Source of the DNA: Amyelois transitella
Lineage: Eukaryota > Arthropoda > Insecta > Lepidoptera > Pyralidae
Assembly: GCF_032362555.1 (NCBI RefSeq)
Contig: NC_083516.1
Coordinates: 7,899,001 to 7,963,000 of the forward strand
DNA: 64,000 nucleotides
Direction of reading: 5' to 3'
Shown here piece by piece: positions 12,151 through 25,763 of the stretch; position 1 is the first letter of the stretch; each line of letters begins with the position of its first letter. A model generated the notes under the pieces. That model ran no database searches. It was not told where the DNA came from and saw nothing but the letters and a program-made list of their open reading frames with translations. The translations under genes were made by a program, and so were the position numbers.

Positions 12151-12774
12151 GTTTATGATAGCATTTTCCGTTTCCATCAAAACTTTTTGATTTGCTATGC
12201 CAAAACAAGATAAATATAGTATTAAAAATCAAATAGGAACCTCTTTTCGTAAGAAATTTCGGAGTAGGGCCCTTGAGATTATATCACAAGCAAATTCGCC
12301 TCATCAGGACTGTGTTCAAATTCAAATAGGGATTGAAAAACTCTGCCTCGGCGATTGCCCATTCAAAACAATTTTAGAGTAATCGAGTCGATCTGGTGGA
12401 CCGTGATAAGTATCGATTTCTCTATACATCAGAAATTCGCACGACGTATTTTCATTTTTAACTTCTGATTTTTTTTTTATTAAGTTACTTTCTGCAATAA
12501 GTAAAATAACATGACGAAACCTAGACTTTTTTAGTAATAAAATGTGTAACAAGATGTTGTATCCCAGATTCTCACAACTTCTAGCAAAAATACCAATATA
12601 ATGATGAAATCGACTATCGCTATACCGCAGCCTGTATAATATGTAGAAGCGACATTAGGCGTAGTTGCGACTCGTTGACTGGTCGTTGATTGGAGCTCTA
12701 TGGATCGGCTTACCCCTAGCTGGAGAACTACAAGATACGGATAACATACTTACATCTTTACCCTTATTGTGAGA

Positions 12775-13105
12775 CCCGGCACCAATATAAAAAAGAATAG
12801 GACTACTCCATCTCTTTCCCATTAATGTCGTAAAAGGCGACTATGGGATAGACTTATAAACTTGGGATTTTTCTTTTAGACGATGGGATACCTGTCATTA
12901 TTTGAATCTCAAGTTATTAGACCTTCAAGACTGCTGGCTCTGTCTACAAGGTAAGGGATATAGACGAGATATGAATAAATTTATGAATGACAAACAACAT
13001 CTGGATTACTCAACGATTGACTAAAATTCAGATAACGACATGTTGCTAGACCATCGCCTAAAAGAAGAATCTCACGTTTATTAGCCTTTCCCTCGATTCA
13101 CTATT
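12775..13105. repeat. Two family A copies, head to tail in opposite orientation
   Basis: 12775-12985 is antisense and nearly complete, from cccggcaccaatataaaaaa. 13022-13105 is a sense fragment from gataacgacatgttgctaga to attagcctttccctcg. Confidence 0.7.
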
Positions 13106-13555
13106 TATATCTGCATAAGAAGAGAAGCAGGTAACATTCTAAAATTTATGCAGTCTCTGTTCAGAAAGACATACATATAACGAGAGAATAATACGTAGGA
13201 AGAAGGACAATACAAACTTAAGGTTCACATTGCTTCCGAGAACTCTGTTCGCTAATAAGATCGTTAGTACAATTAGTTATTCCGTGATACTAACTGGTGT
13301 ACACTATAATTATATGAATTTCAAACATCCCGTTTCGGTACCGAATAATTTTGCATGATAATTAGTGGCAATACTCGTATACCGAAACCGAAGCTAAATA
13401 TTCTACCTCGGCATGTCAGTCACAGTCGATACATTTCAAATTCAATGAGCGATCGACTGCGGAATAACACAATATGTGCATTAGGAATGTCAATAATTTC
13501 AACGGGAATGTATTAACTGTTGGGTTTGTTTATAGATCTCTACAACATAGGTATG

Positions 13556-13745
13556 AAGATAGATAGATAGAGAGATATATACATAGATAGATAGATAGAT
13601 AAAACTCTTTATTGCACCATAAGCGTAAAACATACAAAACAGCACAAAACAGATAGAGACGGTACAAAAGCGGACTTATCACTAATGCAATCTCTTCCAG
13701 TCAACCTTTATATACTGGCAGAAACTGGAATTACATAGTCTTATA
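13556..13745. repeat. (GATA)n microsatellite joined to a dispersed repeat
   Basis: About 45 bases of imperfect GATA repeats are followed by aaactctttattgcaccata and gcggacttatcactaatgca. I recall this phrase from many lepidopteran sequences as a retroelement 3' end; here it is a single copy. Confidence 0.65.
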
Positions 13746-13837
13746 CTATTACGATTTCTATAATGGCACATTTGCCTATTTTCAGTTGCACTCCAAATAT
13801 AGCAATAAAGCTCTCTTCTCACTATGCATCTTAGTCT

Positions 13838-14115
13838 TCTTCCTCCTGGCTTTTTAGTCCGGGTTGCATCCTCACCACTCTGGAGAGTGCCTGGGGTATG
13901 CCTTTGACCATGGATCCTGGATTGGGTGAGTCAGGTTTTTACACGAAGCGAGTCCCGTCTGACCAGCGCAATCTTTGTAGGGTAACCTAACCCGTATTGG
14001 ATCGATCATGGTTACTTATCCAGTTGTCTCAATGTACAGGTTTCCTCATGATGTTTTCCTTCACCGTGTGTGCATCGGTTAGAATTCAAAATAATGTACA
14101 TAATTCGAAAATAGT
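13838..14115 (-). repeat. SINE family C, head missing
   Basis: cttcttcctcctggctt through the body to cggttagaattcaaaataatg. The tRNA-like head is absent. From 14115 to 15675 I see no gene or clear repeat. Confidence 0.75.
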
Positions 14116-15674
14116 CATTGAGACATGACAGTGATGAGAGTCTAGATAATAATTCTACACGGGCTCAGGAAAACCAAGACAAAACTTGTCCCTTTGACTC
14201 AAATTCTTCTTTAATAAATTGAATGCTTCCATAATTGTCCTTATTATTACGATTCCTATGAAAGCTACCTCTACTCTTCAATCCAAAATTGATTTCAAAT
14301 AAAAACCGACTAAGCAAATCACGTTGTTCTGTAGACAATTTTTATTGCCGACTATTTCCTTCGACGCAAGTCACGCCCTTATCCATCATACCGATTTAAA
14401 GTCAAATTGATATGGCTCGGGTATCACCACCCTTATTGTAAGGGACCAAGGTCTATGATCGCGCGAATAATGGAGATATCTCATCATAAAGCCATTCAGG
14501 TTCATTAAGCATGCTTTTGGAAATGCGTCGGAAAAACTCAGTTCGAACAGGGTTGTCAGTTGATTGGAAAATCGTATCTATATAAAATATCGTGACATGG
14601 TGTAAGACATTTCTTTTTTGTTTCTGAGATTTGTTTTAACATAAAAGATAGAATAGTTTACATCGTTTTTATAATTAGATATAGTAATGCGTAGCCGGAT
14701 CAGCTAGTACAATTTATAGATTTTAAGATATTTTTCTATAATATCTGGGAATAAGTTAGTATATCAAATATTTATCTCTGGCGAAGTGGAGAGTTATTAT
14801 ATATTCATGTATAGGTCAAAATTCAAAGGTACCATATACAAAATTAAATACCAAATTAAAATACATATTTGTAACATTTCAAAAGATTGGCTGAGGAGAT
14901 AAAAAAAATAACCTGCAATTTCAGACAGAAATAACCTCTTTGTTTTGACAACCCTGAAGCCCGGAGCGTCTTTATAACACAAATTGCCTATTCAGAACAA
15001 ATTTATTGATACAAACGTTGAAAGCCGGGGTATATATAGAAGCGATCGTGATTGGTTCAGACAATCATTGTAATTGGCATCGAAAAACGAACGCTTTTAT
15101 ACGCGATACGTGAACTGAAATAGATTAAAAGCCTTTCATGTTGTTTGTAATGGACGGAATGTGACAACCTCTTTTATTGTTGCGGTTCAATGTTGAATGT
15201 TAATGTATTCACTGAAAAATAATTAGATAGGTTTTGAGGCAGTAGGTCTTTTTGATTTTCTTACGCTCTTTCTAAGATAAGATATATTATTAATATTATA
15301 GAGTTCTGCAGGATAACTTGAAATGCGGACTGTACAGAACGTACGCAGACTTGCATATTACGATATCATAAATGCGATAGTCTGTTTTTCTATATCTAAA
15401 GATAACCTATATAAAGTGACCGTTTAATTAAAAATTCATGGCCTTTTTAAATTTATTTTCTGTCTGTCTATTTCTCCCTTAAATTTAATTAAATTATTTT
15501 AAAAATATTATTATTTAATTAAAAAGTGCCATAATATTTTAATTTTCAGTTTAGGCTCTCTCTCTCTAGAGTTTACCTAATATTTTATCAAAACCAATGA
15601 AAGAAATGAAGAAACAATCTATTGTCATGAAACCTTACAGCCAGAACTATAATCACTCATTCCATCTAAAAGTT

Positions 15675-15930
15675 ACACACAAACATATAATCACGTCTAT
15701 CCCTTGCGGGGCAGATAGAGCCAAAAATCTTAAAAAGACTGATAGGCCACTTTCAGCTGTTTGGGTTTGTGATAGATTTGAAATTCATATAGTGACAGCC
15801 TGCTAGCCCATCGCCTTAAATAAATCCCAAGTGTTTTTAACCTATCCTTTAGTCGCCTTAACGACTCCATGGTAAAGAGGTGGAGTGGTCCTATTCTTTT
15901 TTCTATTGGCGCCGGGAACCACACGGCACT
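15675..15930 (+). repeat. Family A, near full length
   Basis: Runs from acatataatcacgtctatcc to the complete terminal hairpin gccgggaaccacacggcac. Confidence 0.82.
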
Positions 15931-16354
15931 AACAAAAGTTAATATGGACTATCCGGACCTCTAAAATAATAAAAACTTAAAGAATTCCATCTTGCTATAA
16001 ACATTCTACGAAATCCATTAAAATATAATTAAAAGTGCTACCAGCACTTACACAAGTCTCTTAAACTCATTACTCCCAGTTAGCTCCTTCTTGCCAGGTT
16101 TGTGAGTTAGTTGCCTCGCTATTTGCACCCACACAATAAAACCGAGTTATGCAATTAAATCTCATGATATGCAAGTCTTGGTGCACTGGGAAATTCCAAG
16201 AATACCATCTCGAATGCATATTTTAATGCACCAATGCGACGAAGCGGGAAATAGACCTCCTTCTGGTAGCTGAAACCCTCAACTGGTCTGATATTTTCGC
16301 GCTACAGAATTGATGTTTTTGTGGCTCGTTTAAGTTTCAGTTCAGCTTGAATTT

Positions 16355-16623
16355 AAATTCATTCATTCATTCATATAATTACGTCTTTATCCTTGTGGGC
16401 TAGATAGAGCTAGCAGTCTTGAAGGACTGATAGGCCACGTTCAGCTGTTAGGCTCAATGATAGAATTGACATTCAAATAGTGACAGGTTGCTAGCTCATC
16501 GCCTAAAAGAAGAATCCTAAGTTTATAAGCCTATCTCGTAGTCGCATTTTTTAACATTTATAGGAAAGAGATGGAGTGGATTTATTCTTTTTTAAATTGG
16601 TGCCGGGAACCACACGACACTTA
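16355..16623 (+). repeat. Family A, near full length
   Basis: Its microsatellite end is (ATTC)n instead of (ACAT)n. The other end is tgccgggaaccacacgacac. About 220 bases later (16845-16866) is a pure CT run followed by the gttcccagttgcaccctctg repeat. Confidence 0.8.
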
Positions 16624-17042
16624 TGGTGAAGGGAAATAACGTAATAATTTCTTGTGCTTATGTATATCCAGCTCTCATAGTCGAATAGCTTCAAAGATAG
16701 AATGTAATATTTAACTAGGTATGTAAAATGGAGCGTCACATGCTCATGTCACATTATGGAAATGCTACCAGCCTTACAACCAACCCGTCTCGGCCGTTTT
16801 TACAATGATCGTGTTTCTTAATGAAGGTACAGTGTAGAGGTATCGCTTTCTCTCTCTCTCTCTCTCATTTTTGCAGGTTCCCAGTTGCACCCTCTGATAC
16901 TATGCTTCGGAGTCCGCTTTCCGACACATGTCCTGTCATGACCCTCTTGTCCTGTGCAGTTATTAACTACTAAAATTGCTAATGTTAAAAACATCTATTT
17001 TGTTATTACTTTGTGTTTTGTAATTATTAATATATTTACTTT

Positions 17043-17182
17043 TATACATACATACGAGTACATAAAATCACGCTTCTTTCCCGGAGGGGTAGGCAGAGAC
17101 TACCTCTTTCCACTTGCCACGATCTCTGCATACTTCCTTCGCTTCATCCACATTCATAACTCTCTTCATGCATTCTTCTTCA
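17043..17182 (-). repeat. RTE-like LINE tail (family B)
   Basis: Well-preserved antisense copy, acgcttctttcccggaggg to aactctcttcatgca. Confidence 0.78.
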
Positions 17183-17486
17183 TTTACTTTTATTTGTGTA
17201 TAAATTTAATTCGTAGTTTAATACTTACTTCAAATGTAGTATTAAAGAATAAACATATGACATAGTAGTGAAACTTTACAGCAATCTCCACATTTATTGG
17301 TTTACGTTACACTCTGAACAGTACCTATCTGCGACCATAAACAATTCAGCTAGTCACATTGGAAAGCAGCGCACGTCCAGCCATTACAGCAACAGCTGAA
17401 GATGCACAGATTCTCGGCTGCATAAATACGAAATGTAATTGGAAAACTTCACGGCAACATATTTGTAGAATGTTTAATATTGTACT

Positions 17487-17748
17487 AGCTGTGCCCGCGA
17501 CTTCGTCCGCGTGGGATAGTTATTTTGGACATCATTGAAGCACTCAAGGATGAATAATTTTCCCCTTTTTTTTACATTTTTCATTATTTCTTCGCTCCTT
17601 ATTGTTGCAGCGTGATGTTGTATAGCCTAAAGCTCGATAAATGGTCTATTCAACACAAAAAAAAACAATTCGAACCAGTAGTTTCTGAAATTAGCGCGTT
17701 CAAACAAACAAACAAACTCTTCAGCTTTATAATATAAGTATAGATTGT
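17487..17748 (+). repeat. Family D copy
   Basis: Runs from ctgtgcccgcgacttcgtcc to tataatataagtatagattg with the caaacaaacaaac block intact. Confidence 0.75.
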
Positions 17749-17849
17749 GACAGAATAAGAGTGCCAGAGTTCATGAAGTTTAAACGTCATAGCAAGAATA
17801 ATAAATACAGTAATTAATACTTTCCTGTAAAATATTTGTTCGATATTCT

Positions 17850-18095
17850 TTGTCCCGTCCTAACCTCTCTGAAAAGGAGCCCCGGGTGCTCTTTTGACAA
17901 CGATCCTGTATTTGGTGAGTAAGGCTTTTACACGAAGTAACTCCCGTCTGACCTCCATTACCATTGCAGTGAAACTTAACCCATATTGAGCAATGTTTAA
18001 AGCTGTGCTGGATGAATGTGCCTGTTCTCTTAGTCGCCTTTAACGATACCCATTGAAAAGAGTGTTCTTACTCTCAAGTATCGGGAAACACACGG
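17850..18095 (-). repeat. SINE family C fragment joined to a family A fragment
   Basis: tgaaaaggagccccgggtgc and ggtgagtaaggcttttacac mark the SINE. ttagtcgcctttaacgata to aacacacggcaa marks a family A end in sense direction. Confidence 0.65.
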
Positions 18096-19829
18096 CAAAA
18101 TATTTGTGCATTAAGATATTGCATTGATGTTGATTACATCCTAATAGTTGATATATGTGGATTAATATTTTGTATTGAAAGTTAATAATAATTACATATT
18201 AATAGTTGAAAATTACAGCACGCCTATAAATATTACTCGTATGAATACAAAATTAAGGGCCAATTTCAAAAAATCAAGTCAACTTTTTGCCTTTGACGAT
18301 GATATCAAAGACATATTACTAAGTAAGCAAAGAACTAACAATAAAAATATATTTTATAATAATATAAAGATAAGAGAATATTAAAAAGTGGTACATACAT
18401 AAGTGTGAAAGTGTAAACACGACAACATATCGGTCACCGTAAAAATAGACTAATTGTAAAAAGCATTTATCAAAGTGATACGAAAGCTCTCTTTGAAATT
18501 GCGCCTTTTATTACTCAAGGACAGAGGCAGTATTCTTTTTTTTTAAAGAGTGTGCACTCCTTGAAGTTAAGAAATACGTATTAACTCAATATTGAAACTA
18601 GTTGATAAGTACAAGATATTCTGTAATGTCACTTAAATTGTTGATAGTGTAAATCCGCAATAAAAAGAGGTAAAGACAATTTTTTTTATATTTTATAGTT
18701 TTTAAACAGACATTTATCACATCTCTATCTCTTACGGTGTAGACAGAGGCAACAGACTCGAAAAGACTCGTAGACCAAGGTCAGCTGCATGGATTTTATT
18801 GAATAAAGTTATTCAGTATCCTGAATTAATCAGACCTATTGCTGATGACAAAACTCCAGCTCACTTTGTTTACGAAGCTTCAATTCAATTGCACACTCTA
18901 TGTATGATAAGAACTCTGACCTTAAGTTTATTTCCGACGGCAGTAAGACGCATTAATTGTCCGTATTTCAATCAACATCTCATATTCGGGAGTGCCGCGG
19001 AGTGCTTCTAAAATTATACTGGCTATTTGGTAACGTCGTTCTATAGTTATGGACATAAGATTTGATCTTCCTTATTTTCTTTGGTCCTACTAGCACATGT
19101 AATAGGACTATAAGTACATAGTAATAATTCAATAATAAAATTTCCTTTTCGTAGGCGTAGCCAGAGACTATATGCAGCGACTATTACTTGTGATTTTTTT
19201 TGTGTAAATATATTAGAACCTACGAATATTTTATATTATTTTCAATCTTTTTCAAAGAGTATATAATCACAAGGTTACCCAAAATTCTTGATTGGCAGAA
19301 CAAAATTACTTGAACTCATCAAAGCAGATTCAAATTAAAAAGGATCGATATCAGATAAAACTTATTAATAAAAAAAGTTTATCTCGTGTCAATACATTGC
19401 ACTCCATTGCACTCAAATGAATTTGATAAAGCGCAATCGAGCGAACCGTCTGCTGATAAAATATATTAATTAACTCCTGGCCCGATTGGAACAGGAAAAA
19501 GAAATTACATTGTTATCCGATGACACTTCCAATATACGGATCATCGGTAGTGAGTGTGTAGCTACGGCAACCAACACTTCGACCCAGGCCATGCCTAACT
19601 CCGCACATGCGCACTCGACACCCAACCTCTCACAGACCTAGAAATGACGCAGCGAATCAGTCCAACACCACGTTTACAATCAAAAATAGCCTAAAACTGC
19701 CCACAAAAAAGAACATAAATCAATTTTAAATCCTTTAAACATTGTTAAACAATACAGATCAGTACGCGAATAGGAAACACGCACGCGCGGTCGACTGTCA
19801 AAACAAACCAGTGCTTTTGCGATGTAAAC
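18096..19829. other. Upstream region of the 19.8-kb gene
   Basis: A short family A piece lies at 18710-18795. I find no supported coding exon; an open stretch at 18175-18384 has AT-driven composition and no recognisable motif. The promoter and 5' leader of the gene at 19830 presumably lie in 19450-19829, which is less AT-rich, but I see no clear TATA box. Confidence 0.4.
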
Positions 19830-22625
19830 ATGAACGAACATAAGATCCTACTTTTAATCCTCGCTCTGACTATCTACTGTTTGTACAGTGTTCATATGTG
19901 GTTTATGAAAGAAAATGCAGAAGACACGGACACAAAAATACCAGATGTGATCCAGCCGGCCGCACGAGAAGTGATTCTTAAAAATAACACAGAAATAAAA
20001 GAAAAAAAAGTTAAGAAGAAAGCTATTCCGCTTTTTTTAAAAGATGCTTGTAGTGTATTGGAAATATTTACTGCAAAACCCGCAACAAAAAAACGCAAAC
20101 AGAAGAAATTCGAAAATATGGATAGCAGTAACAATACCATAACAGTGATAGGTATCACGGTTTTTCTAGTGATATTAGTGATCAATGCTGTACTGGACGT
20201 GCTGAAAGTTAAAGAGGAAGAAAGAGCTAGACTGAAATTAAACCCAGATGGTGAAAGAAGGCAATCCTTGGCGGAGTTTGCTAACAAGAAGTCATTGCGT
20301 CGGGAATCTAGCAAGTTTGGTCTCCAACTGTTTCAAATTGCTGAATCGTTTATGTCTGGTAATGAAGAAAATAAAAATCGTCGTGAAATTAGACCTTATA
20401 CCAGAGGAGAATCTACTACATCATATTTTAGTGAAAAGAAGACTTCCGAAGGATCTGCACCGGCGTCAATTGGAGAAACTTCATCGGAACCTAAGCTAGT
20501 GAAAAGGCAATCAGTTTCAAAACTTCTAGGTATGTTAACTTACCATAATTCTTATCTTCTCCTATTTTCATCTGAAGCTGAATCGAAATCTATATTTAAT
20601 ATTATATTTTGACAATGGTTGGATGTTATCTATTTCAATAATTTCTTCAATTGAATGTAAATGTGTTATAATTTTCTTAATTCTAACTATCTCTTCTATA
20701 ATTTAATCTGTTTCAAAACAAGGTCTGTCTGACGACTGAAAAAGTATTTCAGGTAATTTAATCACCCTTGTAGTCGAAACAATATCACAATTATTTAGTA
20801 CTCACTTGCATTGTGGTTGATTGGTTTTAATTAGAATCATACTCGTGAGCTTGCTCTTTCTTTCATTTCATTTAGACCCTCTTAGCTTTTATTGTTTTGG
20901 ATATAAAATGTCTCGCTAAAACAGTAATTCTAAGACGTAAACCTATGAAACTGTTTAGGTAATTATCAATTTTTCTTGCTTGATTCATTCCTTATTGAAG
21001 TAAACATTATCTATGAAAAAATATATTACAAAATAAAATAAAAACAAAAATATATAAATATTTCTTGTGCAATAGCATTATTGTTATAACTTGAATATTT
21101 TTTTTGCAGATTTTAGTGATTTCAAACATAATTTCCTATTCCAATATTGACTGCGACACGAAATATGAAAATATTATAAAGAAAGTCTATTATAATATAG
21201 CCCAATGTACACAATATACCTTCAACATTTTACGGCGCTTAGCTTTCAGCCACCTGCTTGAGTAGTTAGTAATTTCCCATTTTTCTCTTCACATTTTCAG
21301 TAGGTGGTACTTTTTTTCATTCGATTGAATGCTCATAATAATCAATTCAACGAAGCAAATCCACAATTTGAGATTTGCTTTACAGTTATTTGAACACGTA
21401 TCGTTGTTCCAAATGAGTTGTCAAAGCTAGTTAATAAATAACACCATCAATCTAATTCTGTTTGTTTGTTTGCGATGCGACACATTGTTGTTATAATTTC
21501 GTAAAAAAAAAAATTTGTGGACCTATAAAATACTCTTTTTAGACATGACTTCTTATTTGGCGCTCATTTTCACATTATTTCATACATAGATACATATGAT
21601 CACGTCTATATCCCTTGCGGGGTAGATAGGCGAGCTAAGTAGATAGACACTTTATTTCCCACCTTATTTTTTATTGTTTTGTTAGTAGATAGGTTTTCTT
21701 TGTGTAGATTTAAGTCAGTAAAAGTTAAGTAAGTATTTAAGATAAAAAAATGTTATAATATTCCAGTAATAAAACTTTTCTTTTTCGAACATAGTTCATA
21801 GAAATCGAACTATGTATATATGTATATGTACATGTTTTCTAAGAATAGGTGACGAAATACCAATTTGATAATGTTAATTTTAATATTTGCATGGAATTAT
21901 TCGGCAGGTAGTTATAGAATACTCAGTAACTAAAGAAGTATTTAGATTTCTGTGACCGTTCTTACTCAGTTTAGTTAGTTAGTAGAATTATACGAATTTC
22001 TAGTAAACCCCAAGTCTTGTGGGTAGCAAGGTAGTACTAATTGGCTTCTAGAGAGGATCGGTCTAACGAGGTATACTTTCATCCAATTTACCGAACTCCT
22101 CAAGTCGAGTACAAATCTTTGAAGGAAACCTATACAAATACTTGAAACCTTTGAAAAGTTATAGACCATTAGATCCTGTAACAGATTTTCACGAAGTCGT
22201 GTTTGTTGGAATTAAAAATACTGTTCTACGTTAGTTTCCGTATTTTCAGAGTATAAAAAATTGATTCTCCATAGGAAAATTTTAATGAACATTATCAACG
22301 CACGTCATCTTAATCAGTTAGGGTATAAATAAGTGATAGTATAGTTATAGTACCTAATATTAAAAAGGCACTGAAATAATTAAGTCGCAACGCATTAAGT
22401 ATTTCATTATTCCTTATCATATTTCATTTCAGTACTTACCAGTATTGTCCATTCTTTATCACACCAGGTGCCCGCCCAGTCCCTATGGTACGCCGGTCTT
22501 CATTCCCTGCGTTGCCCTTGAATCCCGAGGTCCAGGCTTTGATGCTGGGGCACCGACAGCCTTCTGTTGACAGTGACGACGAAGATGGAAAAGGACGTAG
22601 AGTCAGGATCATACGAAGATATTAG
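19830..22625 (+). CDS. Unrecognised two-helix membrane protein
   Basis: Two exons, 19830-20529 and 22468-22625, join with matching phase (CTA G|GT GCC) to give 285 residues. The N-terminus KILLLILALTIYCLYSVHMW is a hydrophobic helix, either a signal anchor or an uncleaved signal peptide. A second helix, ITVIGITVFLVILVINAVLD, lies at about residues 107-126. A lysine-rich stretch (KEKKVKKK, TKKRKQKK) lies between the helices. The tail is basic and Ser-rich, with RRQS, RRES and KRQS sites that resemble basophilic kinase targets, and the end is acidic then basic (DSDDEDGKGRRVRIIRRY). I do not recognise the family. Good splice borders and an uninterrupted frame support a real gene. It may be insect- or lineage-specific. 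Confidence 0.75.
21584..21640 (+). repeat. Family A fragment in intron
   Basis: acatatgatcacgtctatat then cccttgcggggtagatagg, only the microsatellite-side end. Confidence 0.65.
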
Positions 22626-23224
22626 TTTTTTTTTTCTTCGTTTTGCCAATCAAACTACTTCCTGAGTTTATTTTTGCCAGTGTCGAGTTAAGACAGTACT
22701 AGTCATAGAATTACGAGTGTACTTTGTATTGGTCGAGTATTAGCTATAAGTGATTTACTTACCCTTTCTCGGGACATTTTGGGACAACATCAAAAGTCAT
22801 TAAATTCGATATTGTAACACTGTCCAACACCATGCTTGTCCATGAACACTTAATAATCAATAATCCACACTTATATATAGACATATATTTTGGAAAAATA
22901 TCACAGCACAAACAATATGACGTCTGAGTTCCCGCCAAATATTCCAGTTATTAGTTCTTCAGCAATTATATTGTTGTGGGAACGTGTTGAGTGTGTGTAC
23001 ATATTTATGTTTTTAGATTCTTCAGGCAATTTGGTGTCAGGTTTCCTGGTGACCAAAAATAATTATATTCAAAGCTTTCTTTAGCTGACCTAAAGGCTAA
23101 GAAAACTATCTGTTAAACCTACACATCAACCTATGTAAGGGAAAAGAGAATCTATCAATTTGAAGAAAAGAAAGACATTTCGGAAAACAGGCGATTTTAT
23201 CTCCAAGTCGACAAATAAAAAATG

Positions 23225-23335
23225 GCTATTAAACGCGCACGTAACGTACCTTAATTTTATCTCGGACGTTTCGAAACATGTTACAATGATCGTTACGTGC
23301 GCGTTTCATACCTGTATTATTTATAAATAGTAAGT
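23225..23335. repeat. Foldback element (family F)
   Basis: Arms aaacgcgcacgtaacg (23231-23246) and cgttacgtgcgcgttt (23291-23306) are perfect inverted repeats around a ~44-base loop containing ggacgtttcgaaacatg. It lies in the presumed 3' untranslated region of the membrane-protein gene. Related pieces are at 24519-24560 and 31240-31345. Confidence 0.75.
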
Positions 23336-24051
23336 AATTCAACGCAAATTAATACACATTACGATTATGTTTAAATAATCAATTAGTTGAAAATAAACAT
23401 AAAACTATAGTGTATAGCTGTCAATAGAAATTAGTCATGTTTCGGTGGGTTGACTATTCAATTCTGCGTAATATAGCTTTCTAAGGGGGAAAAATATATA
23501 GAAATTAGATAATTAATAGTTTTTCAAGTTCAAATACTTAATTTCCTTATTAAGTTAGTAAAAAAGATTATTTATTGACGTAATGGGTAAGTAGGTATTC
23601 ATAAAATAAGGTACAGATATGTAAAGTACCTAGCACCTATTAATTTCTTTATATTATTTAATTGTAATTAAATGTAATTGCCTTCATTTTAAACTAGTGA
23701 ATTACCTGCAAATTGAGACTAGGAAAAAATTTAAATATGTTTATAACTTTTATTGATATTATGATAGATAAGAACTCTGCGATCTCTTAAAAAATTTAGT
23801 TTTTAATTATTTTTAATATTAATTTATTTATAGTCTTGCAAAACATTTTAAGGATGAAAAGTATACCTCTACAATGGTCTAGTAAATTGACATAAGTCTG
23901 ATCCTAATCTTTGTACTGACTTTGTGATATATATTTGTAAAGAAAAATCTTTTATCTTATACTCTTTGTAAAGCACCTGCCTTTGTAATTGATGTATCTT
24001 AATTATAAAAACGATTCTAAATGTTCCAAAATTAATAAATTATATGTATTA

Positions 24052-24057
24052 AATAAA
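24052..24057 (+). terminator. Candidate poly(A) signal
   Basis: AATAAA about 1.4 kb after the stop at 22625; another AATAAA is at 24034. Which is used cannot be told from sequence. Confidence 0.4.
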
Positions 24058-24104
24058 ACACAAACTGTATTTTCAGTGATATCATTTTATTTATTTTATT
24101 ACAT

Positions 24105-24200
24105 GCAATTATACTTAGATATAATCACGACTTGCGGGATAGACAAAATCGATAGTCTTGAATAGTCTGATGCTGAGGCTTAATTATAGAATTGAGATTA
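24105..24200 (+). repeat. Family A fragment
   Basis: ataatcacgacttgcgggat and agtcttgaatagtctgatgc, diverged and truncated. Confidence 0.5.
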
Positions 24201-24435
24201 TTTTATTCATTCAAACAAATAAATTTTATTGCATCTTTATTACCGACAGTTCAAAAGTACTAACAGCTAGAAAATGTGTAAAATGAGTTTATGCCAAGCA
24301 TATAAACAATTTTTTTTCAGATATTTTTACAGCATGTAAAGTTTAAATTGTGAAAGCTGTGAAAAAATCCAATCAATTATTAGCGGCCCGGTATTTTTTG
24401 AATTTTTTTACATTGTTAGAATTTTTAAATATTTC

Positions 24436-24752
24436 GCATCGTCAGTTGTAGGGAGCCTTAATTTTAGGGCCAACAATTGACGATGCACCGTTTAGTGGTC
24501 ACCTAGCGACGGTCAGTCAGGTACGTTACGTGCACGTTTAATACCTGTATTGTTTATAAATAAAAGGCGACTAAGGGATAGGCTTAAAAACTTGGGTTTC
24601 TTCTTTTTGGCGATGGGCTAGCAACCTGTCACTATTTGAATCTCAATTCTATCATTAAGCCAAATAGCTGAACGTGGCCATTCAGTCTTTTCAAGACTGT
24701 TGGCTCTGTATACCCCGCAAGGGATATAGACGTGACCATATGTATGTATGTT
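24436..24752. repeat. Hairpin, foldback fragment and family A copy
   Basis: 24436-24449 and 24473-24486 are inverted arms (gcatcgtcagttgt / acaattgacgatgc) with one mismatch. 24519-24560 repeats one arm of family F. 24563-24752 is an antisense family A copy without its hairpin end. From there to 25763 I see no gene; 24820-24900 is a GC-richer patch of unknown origin. Confidence 0.65.
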
Positions 24753-25763
24753 TATAAATAACTTAGTCTAACGCAAAATTTTGAAACCAGTCATATATTT
24801 ATTATTTATCATGAAAACATAGCACATCGTCCTCGACCTGACAGTGCCCGCTTCGGCTGGCACCTCGCCAAGTCGCCAAGCCAGTATCACACACGATAAT
24901 ATTGGTTTTTCGCCTTGAACGGCTTTTGCTTATATAAATATACCATCTGGATTTCACAATACGTTTGTTTACATTTAAAAGTAATATTCGTTTTGATCTA
25001 AATCACCTTTTGGTGAGCCTTAGTGATTGAAATAAAATTATTTTAATATATCAAGCGTAGAATATCTGGTTGTTACTAATGTTTTGGGTCAAAAAAAGAT
25101 ATTTATTTTATGTGTGATAATTTGCTCGTACCTATTAACAATTTAGTCTTAATAAAAATAACATTAGATGACTGAAAGCCCAATATAAAAAATATTATTT
25201 TGATTAAGAAGGAACCTACTTATGATAAGTTCCACTTCATGTCGTCAACAGACTTATAATAAACCTACAGTCACGTCCGTCCCTGAAAAACGGCCAGACA
25301 AACTACAATACGTATTTTTTAATACTCATAACGGAAACATTACGGATTAGGGATAGTAGGTAACTATATTGTTAAAACACAGACTTCATCAATATCTCAA
25401 TATAAAAATTGGGTCTAACAAATATTTATGAGCGAAATATGTGTTAATTTTACGCATTTTTATAGGCGAGACCTTGTTGTTAAAAATAATCCAGGTTTGT
25501 TGCTGAAGCGTTGCAGTATTCTCGGGACGCCTTTGGGGATAACTCGTTCCATTATACATACCGACACACACAACATTATTCATACCTATATATATGTGTG
25601 TGAAGTGTACAAAGTGGAAGTATTTATACTATATGTGTTATCAGTGAGAAAATGAGCGATCGTTGATGCGTCTCAGAAAACAGATTTAGGTGTTAAATAT
25701 TTAAATAGATTTTCTTTTTACTCTGTTATAAAAGTAAATAAATTCGAAGTTAAAGAACCAAAA

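Noticed and set aside
12197-12382. Open frame of 61 codons (MPKQDKYSIK...)
   Set aside because: No splice context, no motif, and flanked by repeats; length is compatible with chance.
16954-17265. Open frame of 103 codons
   Set aside because: It runs through the antisense LINE tail at 17043-17182.
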